From JABFXX01 sp036489755 (lineage in GTDB: Bacteria; Myxococcota_A; Polyangia; Haliangiales; Haliangiaceae): a stretch of DNA of 64,000 nucleotides. A program made the position numbers and the translations under genes. The notes below the pieces were generated by a model. It did not search any database and was not told the origin of the DNA. It worked only from the letters and a program-made list of their open reading frames with translations. How positions within the stretch are numbered: the first letter of the stretch is position 1; each line of letters opens with the position of its first letter. Shown here piece after piece: positions 1 to 8,667 of this stretch. Location of the stretch: assembly GCA_036489755.1 (NCBI GenBank), contig DASXFD010000070.1:248001-312000 (forward strand). Reading direction: 5' to 3'.

Positions 1-1
1 G

Positions 2-295
2 AGCACCGGCGATGCCGACGAGCTCGCCGAGTGGATCGTCAAGGTGCCGCGCGGCCGCTTTCACGTCGACGTTCACCTCGATGGCACGTTCGGCCGCACG
101 AAGCAGGCGCGCTACGAGATCGCGCACGCCGGCAAGCTCGATACCGTGACCGTCGATCAGACGTCGGCGGTCGGCTTCGTGCCGCTCGGCGCGTTCGACT
201 TCGCGGGCTCCGGCGACGAGCACGTCCTGCTTCGCGACAACACCGGCGAGTCGCACGTGCAGGTCGCGTTCGATGCGGTGCGGGTGACGCCCTGA
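2..295 (+). CDS. Golvesin-like C-terminal domain protein (3' end only)
   Basis: The open frame runs in from the left edge, so only the last 97 residues are visible and the real start lies outside. What remains matches the golvesin/Xly-type C-terminal beta-sandwich: a strand with RYEIAHAGK, then TVTVDQTS, then a glycine turn and FVPLGAFDFAG, then a closing FDAVRV strand. In this family the domain is the carbohydrate- or surface-binding tail of secreted proteins; the catalytic or anchoring part would be upstream. It ends 2 bp before the next gene, so the two probably share a transcript. Confidence 0.7.
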   Translation, partial: STGDADELAEWIVKVPRGRFHVDVHLDGTFGRTKQARYEIAHAGKLDTVTVDQTSAVGFVPLGAFDFAGSGDEHVLLRDNTGESHVQVAFDAVRVTP

Positions 296-297
296 CT

Positions 298-729
298 ATG
301 ATGACTCGCGAGATCGTGATCGCGGCCGTCGCGGCGATCGTCGCGCTGTGGCTCGCGAGCACGCTGCGCAGATGGCGCGGGTCATGGCGAGCGCGCCGCC
401 GCGCCGCGCGTGCCGGCAAGGGCGAAGATCGCGCGGCCGGGCTGCTCGAGGCCGCGGGGTTTCGGATCATCGCGCGGCAGGCGCGTGTCGCGTGGATCCC
501 GCTCGTCGACGGCGAGCCGTTCGCGACCGAGCTGCGCGCCGATTATCTCGTCGAGTCGCGCGGCGAGCTGTTGGTCGCCGAGGTCAAGACCGGTCGCGAG
601 GCGCCGTCGCTCGCGACCGCCGCCACGCGCCGCCAGCTGCTCGAGTATCGCATCGCGTTCGAAGCCGACGGCGTGTTGCTCGTGTGTCCCGAAGCCGGCG
701 CGATCCATCGCGTCGAGTTTCCGCGCTGA
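298..729 (+). CDS. Membrane-anchored PD-(D/E)XK nuclease-like protein
   Basis: 143 residues. The N-terminus (about residues 4-22) is a single hydrophobic segment, followed by a very Arg-rich stretch, so the protein is probably tethered with its C-terminal domain in the cytoplasm. The C-terminal domain has an acidic residue in RADYLVE followed by VAEVKTGRE, the D...ExK signature of the PD-(D/E)XK nuclease fold; later RRQLLEYRIAF and a VLLVCPEAG strand fit the core. The fold covers resolvases and restriction-like nucleases, so the substrate cannot be named. A second ATG directly follows the first (301); either could be used. It begins 2 bp after the preceding stop codon. Confidence 0.65.
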   Translation: MMTREIVIAAVAAIVALWLASTLRRWRGSWRARRRAARAGKGEDRAAGLLEAAGFRIIARQARVAWIPLVDGEPFATELRADYLVESRGELLVAEVKTGREAPSLATAATRRQLLEYRIAFEADGVLLVCPEAGAIHRVEFPR

Positions 730-731
730 GC

Positions 732-1766
732 TTACGGCTTGATGTACGGCTTGCCGGCGAGCATCAAGCCGGCGGCGAGGTCGTGGCTGACGTGAAGATG
801 CAGGTGCGCGACCCAGTACGGCGACGGCAGGTCGAACGTGTTCGCCGGCTGCGCGAGGTTCGTCAGGTAGCTGCCGAGCACGGTCGTCAGCATCGTCGCG
901 GCCTGGCGCATGTCGGCCGACGGATCGTTCGGCGAGAACACGCGCTTCTTCGGATCGTCGCCGTCGAAGTGATGCTTCACGATCGAGCTCGTCGTCAGAA
1001 ACGTCGCGTCGAGGTGCATCAAGTAGTTCTTCATCACGACGTTGTTCTGGATGTTGTAGCTCTGCATCTCGCCCCACGGCAGCGACGGGTCGGCGTCCTT
1101 CAGCAGCTTCAGCCACGCGATGCTCGCGCGCGTCGCGGCCTCGACGCCTTCGGTGTTGAGCGGGCGCGCCGAGTTGTCCTTGTTGAGGTCGGCGTGGTTC
1201 TGGTGGCCCGGCGCCGAGCCGTCGGGATACGCGCCGGTGTGAATGTCGAGCTTGTCGCGATCGGCGGGCGCGATCTCCTGCCAGAGCGGCACCGAGCCCT
1301 TCGGCTGCCACGTGTTGACCCAGTTCGAGTGCGAGTAGAAATCTTGCACGACGTGCAGGCTCGCGCCGAGCACGGTGAGCAGCGCGATCGTGCGGAACTC
1401 GGCGGTGAGCGACGCGTCCTTCGCGTACTTCTTGAGCGTGAGCAGCGTGTTTCGCTGCAGCTGGTCCCAGTTGTGCGCGACGTCCTTCGTCGTGAACACC
1501 GCGTCGAAGTGCAGATAGTTGTACGCCGGGTCGACGGCGGGCGCGCCGGCTTTCGAGAGCATGCCCTTGACGTCGTCGTCGACGACGTCGAGCGCCGCGA
1601 GCACGTCGGTCAGGTAGTTCTCGACCTGCATCGTCAGCCGCGCGTCGGCGGAGAATCCGGTCGCCTCGCACGCCTTGCGCGTCGCCTCGGCGTGCCACCA
1701 GGTATCGAACGCCGCGGCGGGGCGGGCGAGGGCCGCCAGGGTCAGGACGATCGCGATCGCGCGCAT
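732..1766 (-). CDS. Secreted zinc-dependent phospholipase C / HET-C-like protein
   Basis: 344 residues with a signal peptide (about 1-19, ending in AAA). The mature chain begins with FDTWWHAEATRKA; in zinc-dependent phospholipase C and the related HET-C fold an N-terminal Trp and nearby His bind zinc. The helix motif HVVQDFYSHSNWV (about 138-150) is the best family mark, with further His residues at HLDATF and KHHFDG. A HLHLHVSHD segment near the C-terminus may be a second metal-binding patch. Expected role: extracytoplasmic phosphodiesterase or lipase, possibly in predation or membrane turnover; the substrate is not visible. It converges on the preceding plus-strand gene with a 2 bp gap. Confidence 0.7.
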   Translation of the reverse strand: MRAIAIVLTLAALARPAAAFDTWWHAEATRKACEATGFSADARLTMQVENYLTDVLAALDVVDDDVKGMLSKAGAPAVDPAYNYLHFDAVFTTKDVAHNWDQLQRNTLLTLKKYAKDASLTAEFRTIALLTVLGASLHVVQDFYSHSNWVNTWQPKGSVPLWQEIAPADRDKLDIHTGAYPDGSAPGHQNHADLNKDNSARPLNTEGVEAATRASIAWLKLLKDADPSLPWGEMQSYNIQNNVVMKNYLMHLDATFLTTSSIVKHHFDGDDPKKRVFSPNDPSADMRQAATMLTTVLGSYLTNLAQPANTFDLPSPYWVAHLHLHVSHDLAAGLMLAGKPYIKP

Positions 1767-1825
1767 CCGCCGATGGTATGCCGATTCGGTGTCACCTTTC
1801 GGCGAGCCGCGACCACAATCGCGCG

Positions 1826-3115
1826 ATGACGTCGGGTGTCGAGTCGGATGTCGAGTTGGTCGAGCGCAGCCGGCGCAGCGATGCGCGTGCGTTCGGCGAG
1901 CTCGTCGCGCGGCATCAGCGGCTCGTGTTCGGCGTCGCGCTCGCGCACTGCCGCGACCGCGCGCTTGCCGAGGACGTCGCGCAGGAAGCGTTCGTGGCCG
2001 CGTGGCGCGATCTCGATCGGCTTCGCGACGGCACGCGCGTCGGGCCGTGGGTTGCCGGCATCGCGCGCAACCTCGCCGCGAATGCCGTGCGCACGCGCGC
2101 TCGGCGCGAGCAGATCGCGATCGACGCGCCGGCGTCGGCGCCGAGCCCCGAAGACGTGGTTCGCGAGCGCGAGGATCAAGAGCTGTTGTCGCGCGCGCTC
2201 GCCGACATTCCGGACGCGCATCGCGAGACGCTCGTCCTGTTTTATCTCGAAGGCGAATCGATCGGCGCGATCGCGCGCGCTCTCGGCGTCACCGAAGACG
2301 TCATCAAGCAACGGCTGACGCGCGGCCGGCGCACGTTGCGCCAGAGCGTGGTCGAGCGCGTGGAATCGGTGCTCGCGCGCACGCGCGTGCGGCCGACGTT
2401 CGGCGCCGCGGTCCTTGCAGGTCTATCGACAGCCGGCGCGCGCAAGGCGTCTGCTGGAAAGGCAGCGTTTGCGATGTCGATGAACAAGCTCGTGGTGGTG
2501 GCCGTCGGTGCAGCGGTCGTTGGCGGCACGGCCTGGTGGCTCGGCACGCGCACGCATTCGGCGCCGAGCGCGCAAGCCGCGAGCGCGCAGCAGCAAGTTG
2601 GATCGGCGCGCGCTCGGCTGCACGTCGCCAAGCTGCGCGACAAGGCCGCGCGCGATGCACTGGTCGCGGCGATCCATGATGCGCGCGCGAAGCGGACCGC
2701 GAGCTCGACCGGCAACACCGGCGCGCCGCCGTCGACATCATCGACGTCATCGAGCTCGCAAGGCCCGGCACCCGCGTTGCCCGACGACGGCGACCTCGAC
2801 AAGGACTACATCCGCAGTGCGATGCAGGATCTCATCCCGCTCTTGACGGAGTGTTACGAGCACGGCCTCGAGCGCGATCCCAAGCTCGCGGGCACCGTGG
2901 CCGTCGAGTTCACGATCGAAGGCGAGCCCGGCGTCGGCGGCGTGGTCGGCGAGAGCAAGATCGATCCCGATCCGACCGAGACGTCGCTCGGCGATCCCGA
3001 CGTGCGCGAGTGCATTCAGGAGACGATGTACGCGCTCGAGATCGATCCGCCGAAAAACGGCGGGACGGTGCGCGTGCACTATCCATTCACGTTCCACCCC
3101 GCGGGCTCGGATTAG
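1826..3115 (+). CDS. ECF sigma factor fused to a transmembrane segment and AgmX/PglI-like C-terminal domain
   Basis: 429 residues. Residues about 20-90 are sigma region 2 (RHQRLVFGVALAH, then EDVAQEAFVAAWR) and about 115-165 region 4 (a DAHRETLVLFYLEGES helix followed by the ALGVTEDVIKQRL helix-turn-helix). Unlike ordinary 180-200 residue ECF factors it continues through one membrane span (about 221-239), an Ala/Gln/Ser/Pro-rich linker and a C-terminal domain (about 325-424) with LTECYEHGLE, a GTVAVEFTIEGEP strand and conserved Cys residues, as in AgmX/PglI/TonB-like tails. The region 4 end must face the cytoplasm, so the tail would be periplasmic. No separate anti-sigma gene is adjacent; the sigma factor may be kept at the membrane by its own tail. 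The ATG at 1826 is chosen because the sigma domain starts right after it. Confidence 0.85.
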   Translation: MTSGVESDVELVERSRRSDARAFGELVARHQRLVFGVALAHCRDRALAEDVAQEAFVAAWRDLDRLRDGTRVGPWVAGIARNLAANAVRTRARREQIAIDAPASAPSPEDVVREREDQELLSRALADIPDAHRETLVLFYLEGESIGAIARALGVTEDVIKQRLTRGRRTLRQSVVERVESVLARTRVRPTFGAAVLAGLSTAGARKASAGKAAFAMSMNKLVVVAVGAAVVGGTAWWLGTRTHSAPSAQAASAQQQVGSARARLHVAKLRDKAARDALVAAIHDARAKRTASSTGNTGAPPSTSSTSSSSQGPAPALPDDGDLDKDYIRSAMQDLIPLLTECYEHGLERDPKLAGTVAVEFTIEGEPGVGGVVGESKIDPDPTETSLGDPDVRECIQETMYALEIDPPKNGGTVRVHYPFTFHPAGSD

Positions 3116-3122
3116 CGCCGGA

Positions 3123-4496
3123 CTAGCGCTCGCCGGTGATCTGCACCGCGACGTGCTGCGCGGGCCGTTCGATGTCCGCGATCGAACGCGTGCGGGTCCG
3201 CCGATCGGTGCACTTGAATGCGGAGCCGGCGACGATCGGTCGCTCGCCGTTGTCGAGGGCGAGCGCGGCGTCGGGATCCGGGCACAGCCGCACGAGGTCC
3301 TTGAGCTTCGCAGTGCGCGGCGCATCGACCAGCACGATCCGCGTCGGCTCGGCCGCCGCGAGCTCGGCCTCGGTCGCGGCGCGCAGGCTGGTCAGCCAGC
3401 GATTGCGCGTGAGCGTGTCGCCGGAGACCGCGAGCTCGATCACGAGCCCCGCGCACGTGCCGGTGCCGGTGCAGCGGTCGAGCACCACGACCCACGTGCC
3501 GGCCGGTGGCTGCGGCAGCGTCGCGCGAACGAGTCGCTCGAGTCGGGCGAGCGGATCGGCGTCGTTCGACGGATCCTCGCCGGCCACGCCGACGGTGATG
3601 ATCCCGAGCGCGGTGTCGAATTCGTGGCGATCGACGAGGCGACCGGCGAGCTCTTTGGCCCACGGTTCGCCGATCGGATAGAGCGTGAGCGTCGCGCGCT
3701 CGTGGTGGAGCTCGAGCGTGTCGCCTTCGATGTGGACGACGTCCTCGTGTTGCAACCGCATCGCCACGCCGAGGCTCGCGATCACCCACGCGTTGCCGAC
3801 GAGCTGGCCGAGGCGGGTGTCGCGGCCGACGATCATGTGATCTTCGTGCGCGAGCAGCTCGGGGCGGCCTTCGAAGCCGGTCGTGCGATGGTTCGCGAGT
3901 GCGGCGACCCGCGCGATTCGATCTTCGCGCGGTGGGTGCTCGTCGTCGTCGGTGTCGAGCTCGGCCGCGAGCGCGCGCGGCATTGCGGCCGGAGCGTAGC
4001 CGGCATGTTCGAGCAGCGCGACGGCCCGCTCGTCGGCCACGCCTTCGGCGTCGCGCCGGGCCTCGAGCCAGCGCTCGTCGGCATCGGCCCCGAACAAGCT
4101 CATCGTCGTGTGCTGCCCTTCGACGTGCACCATCTCGTGCGCGACGACCGCGGCGACCTCGGCTTCGGTGCCGAGCCGCTCGAGCGTGATCCGGCCGATC
4201 ACGACGCGATCGCCGAACGGCGCGTACGTGCCGTCGTGATCCGAGATCGTGACGTGCGGAGGGTGGGTCAGGTGCGAGCCGACGGCGAGCCGGTCGGCGA
4301 TGCTCTGCACGTAGTCGCGCAGCGTCGGATCGTCGTAGACGTCGAGCTGCGCGGCATCGAGCTCGCGCGTGGTGAGCCACGCGGCGCAGTCCTGCGTGTC
4401 GGGCGCGGCCTTGCACACGGCGGGCGCTTCGGCGCCGACATAGCTCTGCTCGGCGCACGCGGCGAGCCAGCACAGGACGAACCAGCGCGCGATCAC
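3123..4496 (-). CDS. M48-family metalloprotease lipoprotein
   Basis: 457 residues. The GTG at 4496 is chosen because it gives a short signal peptide ending in the lipobox LAAC and because it overlaps the upstream stop codon as GTGA, a translational-coupling arrangement. The zinc site is HEMVH (about 120-124) and the third ligand is the Glu of EGVADERA (about 151), with the usual M48/BepA order. After the peptidase core there is a long C-terminal region without a recognised domain, containing a cysteine pair in DRCTGTGTCAG. Such lipoproteins act in the periplasm on misassembled outer-membrane proteins, and its coupling to a POTRA-domain lipoprotein supports an envelope-assembly or quality-control role. 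Confidence 0.8.
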   Translation of the reverse strand: MIARWFVLCWLAACAEQSYVGAEAPAVCKAAPDTQDCAAWLTTRELDAAQLDVYDDPTLRDYVQSIADRLAVGSHLTHPPHVTISDHDGTYAPFGDRVVIGRITLERLGTEAEVAAVVAHEMVHVEGQHTTMSLFGADADERWLEARRDAEGVADERAVALLEHAGYAPAAMPRALAAELDTDDDEHPPREDRIARVAALANHRTTGFEGRPELLAHEDHMIVGRDTRLGQLVGNAWVIASLGVAMRLQHEDVVHIEGDTLELHHERATLTLYPIGEPWAKELAGRLVDRHEFDTALGIITVGVAGEDPSNDADPLARLERLVRATLPQPPAGTWVVVLDRCTGTGTCAGLVIELAVSGDTLTRNRWLTSLRAATEAELAAAEPTRIVLVDAPRTAKLKDLVRLCPDPDAALALDNGERPIVAGSAFKCTDRRTRTRSIADIERPAQHVAVQITGER

Positions 4497-5302
4497 TTCA
4501 CCCTCGCGTCGAGGTCGACGATGCCGTGGTCGGCGATCTCGTAGTGCAGCTCGACGCGATGTTCGGTTTCGTGGCGCGCGCGGTTGATGCCGATGCGGAC
4601 GCGCGGCCCGTTGTACCACTCGCCGCCGCGCAGCCCGAGCGCCTCGATGACGGTGCGCCGGTCGGCCGCGCTGCCGCCGCGCGTGATGATGCGGCCGATC
4701 CGATAGCGCGGTCCGGCGGTGATCGGGATCGAGACCGAGACCTCGTTGCTGATCTCGTCGTACGTCGCTTTCGGCGCGCCGATCGTCGCGTCGATCCAGC
4801 CGGCCTCGTGATAGCGGTGCTCGAGCGCGGTGAGCGCGCGCTTCATGCGATCTTCGAGATACGCGCCGCCGACCGCGTTGACGGTGCCGAGCCCGTCTTG
4901 GACCGCGAGCACGCGCTCGGTGGACGGGAAGTCGTCGTTCGTGCGGAACACGAGCCGTGCGATCTTGAACCGCGGCCCGGTATGCACGGTGACGTGCAGC
5001 TCGGTGCCGCAGCCGACGTGCCGCGACACCTCGAGCTTCGCGTACGGGTAGCCGCGGGCCTGCAGAAGCTCGGTCGCGACGCCGGCGATCCGATCGGCGC
5101 GCTCGGGATCATCGAGCGTGCCTTCGAGCACGGCAAGCGGTGCGACATCCGCGGGCGTGGCGCCCTCGACCGTGACGCGGCCGATCCGCGTCGCGCTGCA
5201 GTCTTGCGCGAGCGGCGGGTAGGCCACGGGAGCAAGCGGGGCCTCACTCGCGCATCCGCCCAGGTTGATCAGCGCGAACGAGGCGAGCAGCAAGCAGCGC
5301 AC
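4493..5302 (-). CDS. POTRA-domain lipoprotein (BamA/ShlB-type repeats without a barrel)
   Basis: About 269 residues from the GTG at 5302; an in-frame TTG at 5350 is possible but adds a non-signal-like extension. The N-terminus reads as a lipoprotein signal with lipobox NLGGC. Two or three POTRA-like repeats follow: IGRVTVEGATPADV, then FKIARLVFRTNDDFPS with the helix LEDRMKRALTALEHRYHEAGWIDA, then YRIGRIITRGGSA and EALGLRGGEWYNGPR. POTRA repeats normally precede an Omp85 barrel; here no barrel follows and the protein stops after the last repeat. It is translationally coupled to the M48 lipoprotein downstream. Confidence 0.75.
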   Translation of the reverse strand: MRCLLLASFALINLGGCASEAPLAPVAYPPLAQDCSATRIGRVTVEGATPADVAPLAVLEGTLDDPERADRIAGVATELLQARGYPYAKLEVSRHVGCGTELHVTVHTGPRFKIARLVFRTNDDFPSTERVLAVQDGLGTVNAVGGAYLEDRMKRALTALEHRYHEAGWIDATIGAPKATYDEISNEVSVSIPITAGPRYRIGRIITRGGSAADRRTVIEALGLRGGEWYNGPRVRIGINRARHETEHRVELHYEIADHGIVDLDARVK

Positions 5303-5414
5303 GCCACTCGCTAGAGCAAAGGGGTTGCCAGCCGCAATTATGCGGACCAACGTGCGAGATCCCGGCGGAAAAGTTGCCTCCGGTATGCGTGATGCTCACC
5401 CTGGCAGTCAGCCC

Positions 5415-5768
5415 ATGAGCTACGTGCATTGTTCCGCTTGCAACCGGGCCTACAACCTCGCGATCCAGCCGGTCTGCCCGCATTGCCCGGTCGCCGTGAC
5501 CGTGGTCGATCCGGCGGACGACATCGTGGCCGCGGCCGACCAGCTGGCGCGCGCGCTGGCCCGAGCGACCCCGGCCGAGCGGGCCGCGGCGGCGGCGCGC
5601 ATGGATCACCTCGCGTTGCTACCGCCACCGCCGGCTCCGCCATCGCCGGCTCCGCCACCGCCACGACCGGCGCGCGCGCTCGCGATCTCGCTGGCGTCCG
5701 CGATCGAGCGGCGGTTGGCTCGTTACGCCCCGGCGTTGCTGCGCCGCGTGCGCGCGCTCGCCGCCTAG
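5415..5768 (+). CDS. Small zinc-ribbon protein with proline-rich linker
   Basis: 117 residues from the ATG at 5415. Cys 6 and 9 (CSAC) and Cys 21 and 24 (CPHC) form a four-cysteine zinc ribbon, followed by an Ala-rich helix, a proline-rich hinge of about 20 residues and an Arg/Leu/Ala-rich amphipathic C-terminal helix. I do not recognise a named family. The layout, a metal knuckle plus a basic helix, suggests protein or nucleic-acid contacts but nothing catalytic. An upstream in-frame ATG (5385) exists; the later one is preferred because the zinc ribbon begins immediately. It diverges from the POTRA gene. Confidence 0.55.
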   Translation: MSYVHCSACNRAYNLAIQPVCPHCPVAVTVVDPADDIVAAADQLARALARATPAERAAAAARMDHLALLPPPPAPPSPAPPPPRPARALAISLASAIERRLARYAPALLRRVRALAA

Positions 5769-5777
5769 CGCACTCGA

Positions 5778-7724
5778 TCACTCGGCGACGAGCGGCTTGT
5801 TGCCGACGAACAGGATCCAGCGGCTCGCCACGTCGCCGAGCTGCGGATCGAGCTTGCGCGCGGTCTGGGCCGCGATGTCGATCAAGTTGCCGCGGCCGGC
5901 ATCGAGCGCGACCGCGAGCGTGGTCTCGTCGGTGAACGCGAGGCCGCGCAGCACGAGCGGCGTGTCGAGCGGCTGGCTGTACTCGTCGGCGTAGAAGATA
6001 TCGAGCACGAGCTCGAGCCGCGTGCCGTGCACGGCCGCGACGTGGATCGACGTTCGCGTCGCGGTCCACGCGACGAACCGGCCGCTCGGCGACGCGGCGA
6101 CGTACGGCGCGCGCACCGTCGCATACGCGACCGCATCGTCGGTGTGCGAGAGCTCGAACAGCTCGAGCTCCGCGGATTCGACGTCGAACGCGAACAGGTG
6201 GCGCTCGCCCGCGCACGCGAACCGGCCGGCACCGAGCGGCGCGCAGGCGACGAGCTGTTCGATCGTCGTCGGCAGCTCGACCAGCGAACCGGCGCGCCAC
6301 GTCGCGAGCCGCGCACCTTCGGCGACCAGCAGCACGGTACCGGCCGGATCGACCGCAGCCGCGAGCGCGCCGGGCAGCGCGATCGAGATCGGCGGCTCGC
6401 CGCGCGCGATCGCGTCGACGTCGACGAGCCAGGCACCCTGCGAGACGACGGCGAGCCACGCCGACCCAGGGCCGGCGACGAGTGCGCGCGGGTGGCCGGC
6501 GAGGGCGACGGTCGTCCGTGCGCTGCGGACGGTGCGTTCGTGCAGCGTGCCGCGCGCGTCGATCGCGGCGACACCCCGGCCGTTGTGTGCGACCGCGACG
6601 AGCGGCTCGAGGAACCGATCGACTCCGGCCGCGCGATCGCCGAGGTGAAAGCGCAGCGTGTGCTCGTCGCACGTCGCGATCTGATCGCCGACGCCCGCGA
6701 TCCGTGCGCGCGACGCCGCACCGAGCTCGTCGAGGATCGCGATCGGCGCGCGCACCGGCACGATCGGCGCATCCGATGCGCGGCGCCTCGGCAGCGCGGC
6801 GAGCTCGCCGGCGGTCACGTGCGCGAGCGCGTGCTCGCGGCGATCGTAGACGACGAGCCCACCGTCCGGCGCGACGCCGACGACGTCGCTGCGCCGGCCG
6901 ATGATGTCTGGCACGAGCTCGCATGCCCAATCCTCGCCGGGCGACCACCAGATCGGGACCGAGCTGGTCTCGACGACGAACGTGCCGCTCGCCCCGCGCT
7001 GGATGCTCGTTGCGGCGACACCGGGCAAGTGCGCGACGAGCGCGTCGGCCGACAGCTCGACGACGCGCCGCGCGTCGCACGCGAGCAGCGCGCGATCGCC
7101 GAACGGCAGCGGTGCGTGCGCGTGATACCAGGCGAGCTCGAGCCGGTGCGCCGAGAACGGCACGTGGCCGTTCCACACGACGACGTCGTTGCCGTCGCCG
7201 AGCCGCAGGCACGCGGTCGGGCAGCGATCGCGCGGATTCGTCTTGTCGAATGGCGGCAGGTCCACGAGCTCGCGCCACGTGGCGCCGTCCTCGAGATACG
7301 GAAAATGCCGGTCGCCGAGCCCGACGTGGCGAGGCACGACGAGCGCGCGCTCGCCGTGAAAGTGCACGCTCTCGATCCGCATCTCGTGTGCGAGCTCGAT
7401 GCTGCGATCGACGTCGGGCAGGCTCGCGAGCAGCGGCGCGAAGTCGCGCAGTGGCACCGGCTCGGGCTCGTCGCGCATCGGCTCGGCGGCGTCGATCGAC
7501 GCGTACCAGCGCAGCGACCAGCGATCGTTGCGCCGCACGTACGCGAGCCACGTGCCGCTCGGCGCGAGCGCGGCATCGAGCGTCGATTCGTCGCGCTCGA
7601 CGAGGCGCGGCGGCCACGTCGCGAGATCGACCCACGTCGTGCGCGCGCGATCGGTGAACACGAGGCCGGTTCCCGCGCGAGCGACGAGGCTCGGAACGCC
7701 GGGGATGCGGATGTGCTCGGACAA
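5778..7724 (-). CDS. Beta-propeller-like protein of unknown function
   Basis: About 648 residues. Repeated blades can be read, such as LAPSGTWLAYVRR, GVAPDGGLVVYDRR, AVDPAGTVLLVAEGA and AASPSGRFVAWTATR, which resemble WD40/TolB-type strands; the repeats are spread over the whole chain. There is no clear signal peptide or membrane span, so it may be cytoplasmic. The frame stays open to a GTG at 7811, but that would overlap the divergent lipoprotein gene starting at 7771; the first start clear of it is a TTG at 7724, which I use. The start is the main uncertainty. Confidence 0.65.
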   Translation of the reverse strand: MSEHIRIPGVPSLVARAGTGLVFTDRARTTWVDLATWPPRLVERDESTLDAALAPSGTWLAYVRRNDRWSLRWYASIDAAEPMRDEPEPVPLRDFAPLLASLPDVDRSIELAHEMRIESVHFHGERALVVPRHVGLGDRHFPYLEDGATWRELVDLPPFDKTNPRDRCPTACLRLGDGNDVVVWNGHVPFSAHRLELAWYHAHAPLPFGDRALLACDARRVVELSADALVAHLPGVAATSIQRGASGTFVVETSSVPIWWSPGEDWACELVPDIIGRRSDVVGVAPDGGLVVYDRREHALAHVTAGELAALPRRRASDAPIVPVRAPIAILDELGAASRARIAGVGDQIATCDEHTLRFHLGDRAAGVDRFLEPLVAVAHNGRGVAAIDARGTLHERTVRSARTTVALAGHPRALVAGPGSAWLAVVSQGAWLVDVDAIARGEPPISIALPGALAAAVDPAGTVLLVAEGARLATWRAGSLVELPTTIEQLVACAPLGAGRFACAGERHLFAFDVESAELELFELSHTDDAVAYATVRAPYVAASPSGRFVAWTATRTSIHVAAVHGTRLELVLDIFYADEYSQPLDTPLVLRGLAFTDETTLAVALDAGRGNLIDIAAQTARKLDPQLGDVASRWILFVGNKPLVAE

Positions 7725-7770
7725 GCGCCACGACGATACAACAGGGCTGTCGCCGTGATACGCGATCGCG

Positions 7771-8667
7771 ATGAAAGCTCTCGCGGCCGTGATCGTGCTG
7801 TCGGCGTGCACCGCACACGATCCGGCGCTCCAGCATCAAGTCGACACGATCGCGGCGCAGGTCGCGGAGATCCAGCGCCAGGTCGGAGCGCTCCAGCAGC
7901 AGGCGAGCGCGCCGCCGCCGGTGCCGCCCGAGGTCACGCGCAAGCTCGACGCGCTGCAAGACGAGGTCGCGAAGCTCGCGAAGCCGACGCCGGGCCGGCG
8001 CTTCGAGCCCGATCCGAAACAGCTCTACGCGATCAAGGCCGACGGCTATCCGGCGCAGGGACCGGCGACTGCGCTGGTCACGATGGTGATGGCGTTCGAC
8101 TACGCCGATCCGTACAGCGAGCGCAATCGCGAGGTCCGCGCCGAGCTGCGCAAGAAGTACGGCGACGATCTGCGGATCGTGTATCGCAACTTCGTCGTGC
8201 ATCCGATCGTCGCGACCGTCGCCGCGGTCGGCGGCTGCGCGGCGCACCGCCAGCACAAGTTCTTCGAGTACGACGCGATCGCGTGGGACAAAGGCTACAA
8301 GGGCCGAAGCTTCGATCACACCGACGCCAACGCGAGCCCGTGCTGGACGACCGCGGCCGGTTGCCCGGTGACGTACGGGTTCGCGCGCGACGCCAAGCTC
8401 GATCTCCAGCGGTTCAAGCACGACATGCCGGCGTGCGCGAAGGTCGTCCAGGACGACATGGCCGAGCTGCAGCGCGTGCCCGTGGGCGCCACCCCGACGT
8501 TCTTCATCAACGGCCACTCGTTGATCGGCGCGATGCCGATCGATCAGTTCGAGACGGCCATCGACGAGGCGCTCCGCGCGGCACACGAAGCGATCATCGC
8601 TCACGGCGCGAACGCGGCGACGTACTACAACGACTTCGTGCTCGCGAAGGGCGTGCGCGAGCCGTAG
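7771..8667 (+). CDS. DsbA-fold lipoprotein lacking the catalytic CxxC
   Basis: 298 residues. Signal peptide with lipobox VLSAC, then a short coiled coil (about 18-70, many Gln/Ala heptads with PPPVPPEV) and a DsbA/FrnE-like thioredoxin domain. The strand VTMVMAFDYADPYSERN is where DsbA has FxCPYC: here the cysteines are replaced (ADPY). The cis-proline loop GATPTFFINGH is intact, as is the insert helix region with several other Cys (GGCAAHRQ, SPCWTT, GCPVT, PACAKV). It may be a redox-inactive binding protein, or use other cysteines. Its stop is directly adjacent to that of the convergent propeller lipoprotein. Confidence 0.75.
   Translation: MKALAAVIVLSACTAHDPALQHQVDTIAAQVAEIQRQVGALQQQASAPPPVPPEVTRKLDALQDEVAKLAKPTPGRRFEPDPKQLYAIKADGYPAQGPATALVTMVMAFDYADPYSERNREVRAELRKKYGDDLRIVYRNFVVHPIVATVAAVGGCAAHRQHKFFEYDAIAWDKGYKGRSFDHTDANASPCWTTAAGCPVTYGFARDAKLDLQRFKHDMPACAKVVQDDMAELQRVPVGATPTFFINGHSLIGAMPIDQFETAIDEALRAAHEAIIAHGANAATYYNDFVLAKGVREP

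Noticed and set aside
5338..8604. A 1,088-codon minus-strand frame
   Set aside because: Composition is almost all Arg and Ala with no domain; it is out of frame with the propeller protein and antisense to the DsbA-fold gene.
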